Assembly: GCA_000697665.1 (NCBI GenBank)
Contig: KL197722.1
Coordinates: 759,853 to 823,852 of the forward strand
Direction of reading: 5' to 3'
Length of the DNA: 64,000 bases
Source of the DNA: Jaapia argillacea MUCL 33604
Taxonomy: Eukaryota; Basidiomycota; Agaricomycetes; Jaapiales; Jaapiaceae
Under the pieces are notes generated by a model that was not told the origin of the DNA, made no database searches, and saw nothing but the letters and a program-made list of their open reading frames with translations. The stretch's first letter is position 1. Every line of letters starts with the position of its first letter. The position numbers were made by a program, and so were the translations under genes. Below, piece after piece: positions 23,099 through 32,389 of the stretch.

Positions 23099-23721
23099 GT
23101 CGTCCGTTGGTTGTCCACAAGCCATTGGTATAGTATCAGAACTGTCGTGTCCTGTAGTAGGCTCTGACAGTGTGTGGGGACGTCACCAACTCACGACGGA
23201 GTGAAATCAAAGGTGTCTTTGATGATCAAGAATGTGGGATGAGGCGATATCAATGATAAGTATATATTTCCGCAAACTCAATGACCACGAGGGACAGCAT
23301 ATGTAAGTAATATTGTACTGGCACATCATCTTGAGGTTCACACTGTGGAAGGAGTGGGATAAGTTGGCAGAAGTATAGTGAGAGGGATCGAAGGTGGTGG
23401 ATTTGCGGCAGTCCCTGGGTTCCTTCTCCCAACTATTATAATAAGCAATGTTTTCGCAAAAAAAGCTTACAAGATGAGGGAAACCCTCGACTAATTCAGG
23501 CTACTTGGTCCAATATTCGTATCAAACTTCAGGGTGGAAAGGTTCACAAGAGATGGTGGTACAGAAGAATGTTAAGGAGTCGATGGAACCAACCAAAAGC
23601 AAATATCCATACAAGCGAAGGTAAACGCAACCGATCCCGGAAACTGGTGCAAGGATTGACGGCTAACTAGAATGGGAGGGTAATCTCGACCTACCCAATC
23701 ATCAGGAACGAGAAGCATCAA
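23099..23721. other. Intergenic region, no gene seen
   Basis: About 620 bases between the duplication and the BTB gene. Only short ORFs without support. Confidence 0.5.
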
Positions 23722-24651
23722 TCAAACGTCGGGGAAACTCACTTTGGCTATTATCATATCCACATGTTTGCTCAACCGTTCCACATACTCCGCCATATTC
23801 TCCGCCGTCTTGTCTGGGCAATCCTCGCAAATCATCTTCAACGAAGGTGCGAGTAGGCGAAGCGACAACACCGTATCTCCACACGGCCTCTCACGAAGAG
23901 CCTCTAGCGCTCGATCGTTAAACGTGCTCCAATAGGGTGCGAGGCGACTTTTGCCTGAATTCGATCGTTTGGCGCAGGAGAGACAGTGGTGTGTCCATCC
24001 ACACAGGAGATTCCTGAAGTCGTTTGAAGGCATCCCCATAATGACCGCTACGCAGTCCACCCGATATCTTTGAAGTCGAAAGATACTTTGTGCGGAGATC
24101 AACTCGTACTCGATAGCGAGGGGCGCATATCTCCCAGGAAAGATTTCATCAACAGGTTTTCGAAGACTAAACCTCACTGCTTGGACTGCGACGTTCCTCA
24201 TCTCGTATATGCAAGCTATGGCGTAGACCCTCAGCGGTTCCTCCTCTGCGAATTTCACCAACTGGGGTTCCACCGAGTTGGGAATGAAGGTAATTTCGAA
24301 CATGCGTGCGAGCTCGAGGATTGCTTTGAGCTCTTCTAAGGATCCCAGAGTCGGGTTCTCGCAGGGGTGACAAAAGCTCAATAGAGCTTTGACAGCCGAG
24401 CAATTTCCGGACAGTGGTACCACCGGAAGTCCGTCTTTGTATGATTGCAGTGGATCCGAGTTACGTGAGAATGCACGGGAGGTTGGAGGTTGGGGTATAG
24501 AGAGCATATCTTTAAAGATGGGGGAAGAGAGGGAGAGGATGGTTTTGAATGTTTTGAAATGAACGTTATCAGAGGAACGGAGAATTATGTCTGCGTCTGG
24601 GTGGTTGAAAACGTCGCAGTAGTCGGTTTCGGTGGGTGAGGGTTCAGACAT
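23722..24651 (-). CDS. BTB/POZ domain protein, 309 aa
   Basis: Single-exon frame of 309 codons from the Met at 24651. The BTB core is clear: 'FNHPDADIILRSSDNVHFKT' followed by 'FKTILSLSSPIFKDMLSIPQ' and 'PVVPLSGNCSAVKALLSFCH'. The BTB is followed by a helical C-terminal part, as in the many basidiomycete BTB-only proteins ('LARMFEITFIPNSVEPQL', 'IACIYEMRNVAVQAV'). A CxxC and a second Cys pair near the end (CGWTHHCLSCAKR, MICEDCPDK) could bind metal. These proteins are usually thought to be substrate adaptors or scaffolds; the target is unknown. An upstream in-frame Met (24786) is less likely because the TATATA at 24727-24732 would then lie within the coding sequence. Confidence 0.88.
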   Translation of the reverse strand: MSEPSPTETDYCDVFNHPDADIILRSSDNVHFKTFKTILSLSSPIFKDMLSIPQPPTSRAFSRNSDPLQSYKDGLPVVPLSGNCSAVKALLSFCHPCENPTLGSLEELKAILELARMFEITFIPNSVEPQLVKFAEEEPLRVYAIACIYEMRNVAVQAVRFSLRKPVDEIFPGRYAPLAIEYELISAQSIFRLQRYRVDCVAVIMGMPSNDFRNLLCGWTHHCLSCAKRSNSGKSRLAPYWSTFNDRALEALRERPCGDTVLSLRLLAPSLKMICEDCPDKTAENMAEYVERLSKHVDMIIAKVSFPDV

Positions 24652-24726
24652 CCTTTGGTTGTGTGTTAGGGATGTGTGAATTTGAGAGGGGATGGGGGGT
24701 GAGGAGGGTCGGTGGGGGTTATCCGA

Positions 24727-24732
24727 TATATA
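24727..24732 (-). promoter_or_regulatory. TATA box of the BTB gene
   Basis: TATATA on the minus strand, about 76 bases upstream of the start at 24651, the same spacing as at several other genes in the window. Confidence 0.5.
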
Positions 24733-25158
24733 GGTTATCGTCCTCGACCCCCTAGTACAGATATAGTAGAGAGGGCTTGCACCCACATCGGATGTTTTTC
24801 AGTGCAGTTGCAACGCTGTACAGCGGCGATCAGATTTCAGTCCGACATGAACTGGGCGAATCCACAAGTCTCATCAAAGCTGCGAGCATCGCTACACAGA
24901 TATAGAGATACATTCATTTCACCATATCTCTAGGTTTTCTACACCCCGATCGCGACAATCGAGAGCAACGGCAGGATAGGATATACAACACAACGACAGA
25001 CTCAGACATGCTTGAGATGAGTTGAGATCAGAAAGGGTGGGGGAAGGAGGCAATCGAAAATCTCGGTGGTGATACAAAACACGAAAGGGAATAAAAGAAC
25101 AAAAACCTTTGGAGCGACACATAAAGAGATACAAAAAGTTCACTTCTCGAAACACTCT
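24733..25158. other. Intergenic region, no gene seen
   Basis: About 430 bases upstream of the BTB gene and downstream of the next minus-strand gene. No supported feature. Confidence 0.5.
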
Positions 25159-27526
25159 TCACTTTACACCTTTGTTATCAGCGGCCACCCTCACCCCATT
25201 CGATCTCGGTGAAGCCACTTTTCTTGGCGTTGTCTTGGGGTCTTGAACCACAAATGCCGTCTTCAACGCACTGCGAGGAACCAACCCACGCGTCCTGTTC
25301 GTCGTCGCCGATACTTCGACGTGATCCTCCTCTATGTCTTCCTCGGGAGACAGGACGCCAGTGGCAGAGGTAGGTGGAGAAGTCCCATTAGACTCTTCCG
25401 CACTCTCCTCCACATTCTCCTCAACCCTCAAGCGCTTCTTACTCTCCTTGGTAGGCGAGCGAACTGAGTCGTCGTCATCTTCCAACTCCTCCGAGCTTCT
25501 CTTCCTCATTCTCGCCGGCGACGACAATGGGGAGTAGGGTTCATGTCTTCTCGCTCGCTTCGGAGGCGTGCCACATCGGCGCGACCTGTCGGTGTCGGCG
25601 TAGTGGTTGTCATGGTCCGATTGGCCATCCAAATCATCATCTCTCGAGGACCGCTTCCGCGACAGCTGCGAGGGATCACGGTCCGCCAAGAGGAAACCGT
25701 CTGGGGAGACGCTCGTCTCGGAAGCATCATCATCATACTCTTCCTCATCAACTTCATCCTCCCCCTCCTCTTCCTCCTCAGCGACAGCATCCTCATCTCC
25801 TTGGTCAATTCGGATCTCCCCAGGTCGCTCACTCTCCTGATGTTCCACATTTTGGTGCTCTTGTGGTTGTGGTTGCTGCTGCTGAGTCTGACTGGGAACG
25901 ATGTTGCCGGCCTCAATGTTCGCCTTCAACATCGCCCGCTCACATACTTTACATCGACATTGATACAAGGGAGCACAAGCTTCACGCCACACCTGAGATA
26001 ATTGTCATTATCGATGGGAAACTACCCAAGCCGAGATTGATACTCACCAATCGAAATGCCTCGATACTGAAGGGCGGCAGATGCGAGATACTGACGGGAA
26101 CGTAAGGGATGGGGCGCAAGAGAGCTGGCCTATCCAACACAGGGGACACGGGGATCGGGATCGCAGGCGCTCCATTCGACCCGAGCAGGCCATCCTTCTT
26201 CAAAGTGGCAGAAGGTGGTGGCGAAGGGGTCGTCTCGAGAGTCGAAGTACTCAACACCGGACTAGTAGTGTGAGATCCACCACTCTTTGACGAGTTCGAA
26301 CTCTCCTCATCCTCTTCTCTCCTCTCCCTTTGCCTCTGTTCCTGCTCCTCCCTTTGTCTATTCGCCCTCCTCTCTAACCAATCAATCCCATTATACCACA
26401 TCTTATCATCCCTCAACGCAGTGGCAACCTCCTCCACATCCATCCTCAGCGCCTTCATCGCCGGGTCCACTCCGTCCGCCCCACACTCAATTACAAGCTT
26501 CCTAACGATGTTGGTCATAGCAGGCAACAACACCGCGCGCATTTGCCTTTGGAATGCCCGATAAACGAACTCGCATAGTTGGAACGAAGGCGGTATCTCC
26601 CCTCGGACTATGGGAGCGAGGGGATGGATGGCGTCCTCGGGTTCGTTGCTGTCGGCAGGGTCCAAACTCCAAGGGCAGGGATGAATCGCACGGATTGCAG
26701 GAGATTTCTCCGAGTCGAAATGGTTGTACCATTGGTCAGCCGGACTGATCCAAAACCCGTCCAAAATCCGGTTTCGCGCCCAATCATTGATGGCGAGGTC
26801 CTTCACTCCACTCTCCTCCGTCATTGATAACAACTCCGGGTCCTCCTCGTCTTCCTCACTCAACTCCTCCTCGCTCTCATACCCCTCCTCCCTCGACGCG
26901 TACCTTGAAGCAGCCAGAGCTTGCTGAAGCATATCCGCCAACTTGGTATTGTTCCTCAACCAGTGTTTTTCTTGAGCGAGACTGATAACGTCCGAGATGG
27001 TCCCTTCGCCCATTTCGATGAATGCGTCAATCGACTGGCGAGTTTCCCAATCGGCGGCATTCCATTTCGCTCCTCCCAGAGCTTCCCTATCTCGGGCGGT
27101 TGCCTTCTTGTATAACCACTCGCCTCTGCAACTTCGGCATGTAGCCTCAATACCGGGCCACATCTCTTCGTCCTCATTCTCCGCACAACAAACGGGGTTG
27201 CGATCGTTTTCATTCTCGATGGGAGGTGCCTCTCTTAGGCACAGCCCGCAGAACGTCACTTTACGATGTTCACGGCAGACGGGTATGACTCCTAGGAACG
27301 CGGTGTGTGCGGTTCGTTTCGCGTTTGTGAGACCGGTAGGTGTGTAAGGGTGGTTGATTCGACAGACGTAGCACGAGCAGTTGATGATGTTGCGAAAGTG
27401 GCGGTGAGGGCTCAGGCGGATGATTGGTGCAGAGGTGTTGTTGGTCGAGATGATCGAGTGGTGTATCAGCGTGTCCATGGGGTCCACAGTGGCGATAGCT
27501 TGGTGCCAGAAGAGGTGTTCCTCCAC
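25159..27526 (-). CDS. Cysteine-rich, acidic-tail hypothetical protein, about 770 aa
   Basis: Two exons (27526-26048 and 25992-25159) join in phase. The N-terminal 180 residues hold several cysteine pairs that look like metal-binding knuckles: 'CSCYVCRINH', 'VCREHRKVTFCGLCLRE', 'PVCCAENEDE', 'EATCRSCRGEWLYKKA'. A last pair sits at the second exon start ('YQCRCKVCERAML'). The middle is helical. The C-terminal 250 residues are strongly acidic (runs of E and D) with basic NLS-like patches (PPKRARRHE, ESKKRLRVEE). This suggests a nuclear protein acting on nucleic acid or chromatin, which is inference only; I do not recognise the family. The start is uncertain. A possible upstream exon (27759-27558) would need an intron of about 32 bases. 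Confidence 0.75.
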
Positions 27527-29582
27527 TAATGAGGTGAAAGAGTATCAGTTATAGAACTGAATATCGCAGGCGGTGGGAATAGATTCATGAGACGACGACA
27601 AGTTCCCCCAGAACTCGAGCGCGTCCGAGCAGGGTCGCGATTAGACAAGCTCAGCACGCCATCCCCGCCACTGGACACTGCATTCCTATCGCACCCAACA
27701 ATCGAGGATCCAGAATCTCCGCAGCCACTCTGTACCGACTGCAAGACAACGAGAGACACTCACGAGCTTTGCTCCAAGAAGGACATATGTACATGAGCTT
27801 TTCAAGTTCATTTGCATCGCGCAACACGGCGTAGACGCCGCGAAAAGGCCATTGATCTGGTAATGCCCAAGTTCGGGGAAATTGCGCCTGCGAAGCGAAA
27901 TTAACAATGTAGTGAGTCGCGACGAGTCTGATAAAGGCAGATGAGCGGTTGAGAATGTGGAGCGATCGAAGGGCGCAACCTGATAATTTCTGGTGGCAAT
28001 TGGGGCCATGATCTATTGGTGAATTTGCCCTTGTATGCTGGGGATGACAGCGGCGACTTTGGCGGCGACGTTCGCGACGATGACGAGGGACTGTTTGGCA
28101 TCGGTTTACGTTTGCCGCAGCGTCACAGGAATTTGGGTCAGCGATGTGGGTGACGGATATCCTTGTCACAGCAAGTGGCGCGACTCAAAAGCACACACAG
28201 GCGTCTATCGCTATGTTCTTCCCACGCACGGACCATCTCCAACCACCTATTGTTCTCGTCGGCCTCTACTCGCCGACGACTCTAACGATGACCTGAGGCC
28301 TCTGGCAGAACCCTGGCCCCCCTTCTGATGCGTATATTCTTCTCCATTGCTCGCTACCTCCTGGCCGGAGCTGCTTTGCCCGCCCTGGACTAGGTTCACC
28401 AACTACTTTTCTCAGGAACAGTCTGGTCTCGAGTATTAATCGCCTGTGGCTCTTGACAATCTCTCCAACGCTCACGGCATCATGGAGTACTGTGATTGTG
28501 ATGACCTCGTACTCTCCTGTCTTGCATCCCCCTGAACCAATTCCTAGTGATTCTCGCAATTCCATCAAGTCCACCCGAAAGCAAGATAGGAGCTGTGGTT
28601 ATCACGCTCCATGATAAATCTCCTAACCGCCATGACAATCTCGTTGCTTCATCTTGACGCGGCCGACCCGTTTCCTTAACTTACCAACTCGCAAAATGTC
28701 AACGTGTTACTTCAACGCCTCGGCGGATGTGATTAGAAACCTTCGATGATATTTGTTACGCTCCAGAATCCAGTGCAGGATTTTACACCTTTGTCACAAA
28801 CGAAATATACTATACCACGAAATACCTCTGCGCCTTCCGAATCCCGACATGGACATACGTCTCCCCAAATAGCGGAGCTCCTTGTCTCTGTCAGGTCGGG
28901 CCACCATCGCCCGTCCTGTCAAACCTACTGCTGGTTTGACAATTCCATATCTACGAAAGCAGCCCTTGCCGCGGACGATGAAATGTGCCTACAACCCTCG
29001 CATTTTGCGCCCAGTCAATGATTTCACTCCCAACCCTGTGAAGTTTCACCTGCCATTGCGAGTTCAACCAAGCCGTTTATCTAGATTCAAGAAGTAAGCG
29101 TTATGTTCTCGCAGCTCGAGTCAAGAAGCGAAGCGATTTGAGTTGGATTCACTCTTTCGTAGGAGTCCCTATCATCGTATCCAAGCATCCACAATTCTGA
29201 CTCGCTTCTCTTCACTAGACAAATTTGAGATAGCGCTCAGCAGACGCCAGCTGTTGAAGGACGCTCCGCCAACGTTTGTACCAAAGCCAAGAACACAGCC
29301 CTGGACCTCCTTGACGTCGCAACAAGTGCCGCCCAACGTCGTTTCGGGTATCGAGACCCCACCCACGAAACAAACATCACTCGCGATTACCTGGGTCGTC
29401 CACCGAGTCGCAAAGAGCAAAGCAAGGTCCACAGTGGCGTGTGGCCCTGTAACCCACAAAGCGGCATTTAACGTACAAGCCACCGAATCGAAACAACAAA
29501 ACCAGGACATGATGAAGTCTCGTTCCCAAAAATCTCAACCACATACATCCTCGACTACCACAGGCAACCTACCGCTTCGCAC
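27527..29582. other. Poorly supported region; possible small minus-strand gene at about 28009-27686
   Basis: About 2 kb. On the minus strand an ATG at 28009 opens a short exon (MAPIATRNYQ). It can splice to a segment that reads like real protein (AQFPRTWALPDQWPFRGVYA, then LEKLMYICPSWSKA). I cannot fix the downstream joins: candidate introns are only 24-34 bases. This could be a small gene or a 5' part of the cysteine-rich gene. The plus-strand frame 29143-29586 (147 codons) overlaps the next gene start by four bases and is Ser/Thr/Gln-rich; I cannot tell whether it is coding. Confidence 0.3.
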
Positions 29583-30561
29583 ATGAGTTTTTACACTCAT
29601 ACCTACGCTCGAGCTCCCACCTTGGACGCTCGAATAGATTTGGAAGCCAATTCGTGTCTACCAACGCGAAGCAGCCTTGAATCAAGGCTGTTCCGAATCA
29701 GGAACGGTGGTGTTGTCGCTGAAGGGGCGGTTGATTTCTCTCCTCTACCGAGCGACTACCAACCGAGCGAGGTGCAAGTCCGATCTAGGGGAAAGCAGAT
29801 ATCCGAGTTATCGCATATGGACCCGAGGAACTCAATGCTCTATCGAATCCGTGGGGGCGTGGTCCCATCCAAGGAGACACGGACGGCAGTAACACCATCA
29901 CAGGTAAGTCAAACCAAACTTAATTTCAATGCGTTGCTCACGCTCCCATGCATCACTCCCATTTCGACAGAGCTATGGAACGATTGGGCTGAAGAGCAAG
30001 GTCTCCAAGACAGAAGGTCGCTTGGGGAGACCCACCGGCAAAGGGAAGACGCCATCGGTGGAAGCTGATCAGGGACCCACGTTCGTCGATCCTTTCATAC
30101 GCCATCCCAAACCAATCAGGGCTTTCGTACCTGAATGGCTCAACAAGATCGAGTTTCTTGAGGAAGCCGCTCTTCACACCGGAACCCAGCCAAATCCGAC
30201 TGACGCACCATCAGTTTCACCAGGGGAGGCGAGGAAGAACGAAACTCACTCGACGAGTCTCCCTCACGTATCAGCTCCACACGGGGAGCCGTACCGGGTT
30301 GAAGCGTCCGGACGGCAGGATGGGGACAAGGCCATTCGCCCCCATCTAACGGTTGGGGCCTCCCAACTTGGGATCGACCCTTGGCAGCCAGACGACCTCG
30401 ACGATTATTATCATTCCAACTCGGGTGCCCACCAAGTAATGACCACGGCAGATGTCTTGGCACTAGATGGACTGGGAACCAAGGAGGCGTCTGTGCCTCG
30501 TGAACCGTGTCTTGTATGTTGGATCCTGGGAGACGAACCATCACGAATGTCCTGTTTCTAG
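29583..30561 (+). CDS. Hypothetical disordered protein, 303 aa, two exons
   Basis: Exons 29583-29903 and 29971-30561 join through a GTAAGT donor to 303 codons. The product is rich in Pro, Ser, Gly and charged residues. It carries a repeated short block: 'SLESRLFRIRNGGVV' is echoed by 'PRNSMLYRIRGGVVPS' about 50 residues later. The end has a Cys pair (EPCLVCWILGDE). There is no signal peptide or membrane helix. I do not recognise it. The internal repeat and clean splice favour a real gene, but low complexity makes this moderate. Confidence 0.45.
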
Positions 30562-31380
30562 GAGGTGAGTTTTCCGCAAAGATTTACCTCGTCAGTTTTG
30601 CTAACCGTGGCGTCTCCTCGAAGATCACCGGCTAGCTGACGAGTAGAATAAGGGTGTATTACCGTCGACTCCGTGGGTGCTAGACATGCAAGGGATAATG
30701 AACGAACAGCTTCGAACTCGAAACTCGAAATGAAAATATGTGGCCTCTTCCGGCTATTCAGAGCTGCCGTCTGGTAATCCAGGAGGACTTGAGGCAACAA
30801 AGTGCTCTCTGCATCATTCGATCTTGTCGAGGGAGGCAATATGTGTTCACACAACTGTTGAACAAGCCTGTGAGTGGAAAGGTCGTGCGGCAGCAGCGGT
30901 GCCCAACTAGTCAGGGACAGGATAGGGGAACCGGTGAAGAGAGCGATCGCGGATGGAGTACTGCTATGGAAATGCCGCTGACAGATTACCTTGGGGAGAG
31001 GATTGGTCTTCAGGCTTGTCCAGTAAACCTTCCAACTCGTGTATGAGCATGAGAACGATTCTTGAGTGAGATGGAAAAAGGCTCCCAATATTACAGGGTG
31101 TGTTGTGTGTGTGGGCCCATCACAGAGGGAGGTAGGTCGATATGGAATAGATGAGCGTTAGAGCCTTAATGGGTAAAGAAAAGGACACTCCCCCCTGTCA
31201 GAACTCTGCAAGCCCCGAGACTTCTAAGTGCGAACCTCATACAGTAGTTCAAGCATTGAATGCCGAGACCTAACGCCGAATGGTGTAAACCAGTAACTGA
31301 AGTCAACAAACGAGATGGCAGACTATCGCGGATGGCAGGGCGTGGGACGATATATTCACAAACAAGCCGTAACTCCATAA
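30562..31380. other. Intergenic region, no gene seen
   Basis: About 820 bases before the tRNA-like gene. A 176-codon minus-strand ORF (31088-30558) has no recognisable features and I treat it as chance. Confidence 0.45.
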
Positions 31381-31477
31381 GCCTTCTTAGCACAGTGGTA
31401 GTGCGTCCCACTCGTATGAGGTGATGAATCACTTCACTGCAATGGGGAGGTCGGTTGTTCAATCCAGCCAGGAGGCA
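31381..31477 (+). tRNA. tRNA-like gene, anticodon CGT (Thr), with a 25-base intron
   Basis: A full cloverleaf can be drawn. The acceptor stem is 31381-31387 with 31470-31476 (GCCTTCT/AGGAGGC) and the discriminator A is 31477. The D arm is GCAC-AGTGGTA-GTGC. The anticodon stem is TCCCA (31406-31410) with TGGGG (31443-31447). The T arm is GGTTG-TTCAATC-CAGCC. The anticodon loop is CT-CGT-A before an intron at 31417-31441, placed after position 37 as in canonical nuclear tRNA introns; the intron is itself nearly palindromic. The anticodon CGT reads the Thr codon ACG. The body (TTAGCACAGTGGTAGTGC, GGTCGGTTGTTC) recalls eukaryotic elongator tRNA-Met (CAT) more than yeast tRNA-Thr, so a one-base anticodon switch is possible. 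Confidence 0.7.
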
Positions 31478-31580
31478 TATGTATTTCGCGGCCTTTTTGC
31501 CGACTTTTGTTGCAGCTATTAGTACAGGAATTACTTGATCCTGCCTCCAGGTGGATTATAATTTTCTTTGGCTATTATGG

Positions 31581-32235
31581 CCCTGGCTGGATTGAACAAC
31601 CGACTTGGATCATGCTGGGTGTCATAATAAACTGTCAAAGTGGGGCCGAGACTATTCAGGTTCCTTCAAGCCAGCTATCAACCACCCGCGAAATGGTGAC
31701 TTGGTCGCAATGCCAGTGATTAGGGTTAAATCATTGCCTACTCTACCCCCCTGAGAAATAGAAAATAGTCAGAACGGGCAGACAGTTTTTATTCCCCATT
31801 CCTATGCAACTAGATAGAGCATCTGAATCGAACAAACTTCGCGCCTCCTGGCTGGACTGAACAGCCAACTTGCCTACCGGGGACCAGTCAATGGGGCTGA
31901 CACATCCACATCTGTCAAAGTGGGGCCCAAAGTGCAATCCAACGGGGAGACGTCGTATGCATTCAAGCGGCCCGCCCGTGTATCAGTTGGCATTCCAGTG
32001 ATTGGAATTGACTAATTGCCCACTCTGCCTCGCCGAGAAAGAGAAACACTCAGAACCATCCCAGACAACCCAGGGCATCGAATAATTTTCATGCCTCCTG
32101 GCTGGATTGAACAACCAACCCGCCAACCGGGGACCGAGCTGACATCGCATCTAGTGCAACATAGAGTGAACGACTCGGGGAGATCGCATTCTCCAGAATT
32201 TCGATGAATATCGACATCACCAGTTATCCGAACGA
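31581..32235. repeat. Tandem repeats of about 250 bases, each with an inverted tRNA 3'-half copy
   Basis: Three units start at about 31581, 31842 and 32092. Each opens with the reverse complement of the tRNA 3' half (for example 'cctcctggctggattgaac'). Units 2 and 3 continue with 'ccggggacc', and units 1 and 2 share 'gtcaaagtggggcc'. Units 1 and 2 also share 'ccagtgatt.gg.tt', followed by an Ade-rich 'gagaaa' stretch with 'tcagaac'. Two further plus-oriented fragments of the same 3' half lie at about 32235-32252 and 32322-32347. The source is probably the neighbouring tRNA-like gene or a tRNA-derived SINE; I see no pol III box A in the units. Confidence 0.65.
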
Positions 32236-32293
32236 TTGGTCAATCCAGCCAGAGTCAAGACATTTCAGCGGGAAACGACATCGGATGGGAGTG

Positions 32294-32315
32294 ACCCAGC
32301 GCGAAAGCGCTGGGT
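32294..32315 (+). other. Perfect 9-bp hairpin with GAAA tetraloop
   Basis: ACCCAGCGC-GAAA-GCGCTGGGT. The stem is fully paired and the loop is a GNRA tetraloop, a very stable RNA motif. It sits 7 bases before a tRNA T-arm-like fragment. I see no U-run behind it, so a terminator role is not supported. Confidence 0.6.
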
Positions 32316-32389
32316 TATAAGAGTCCTTCGATCCAGCCAGGGGGGCGTTGAACGAGTGCTTACCTGCCAGTCACTCCGGTGGCGTATGC

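Noticed and set aside
25527-26105. Plus-strand ORFs opposite the acidic tail (192, 152 and 77 codons)
   Set aside because: They are shadows of the Glu/Asp- and Arg-rich minus-strand gene; their composition follows from it.
30558-31088. 176-codon minus-strand ORF as a gene
   Set aside because: No domain, no splice support, and composition like the non-coding surroundings.
31400-32350. CRISPR-like array
   Set aside because: The repeated units are long (about 250 bases), vary in orientation and are tRNA-derived, in a eukaryotic context; no spacer pattern.
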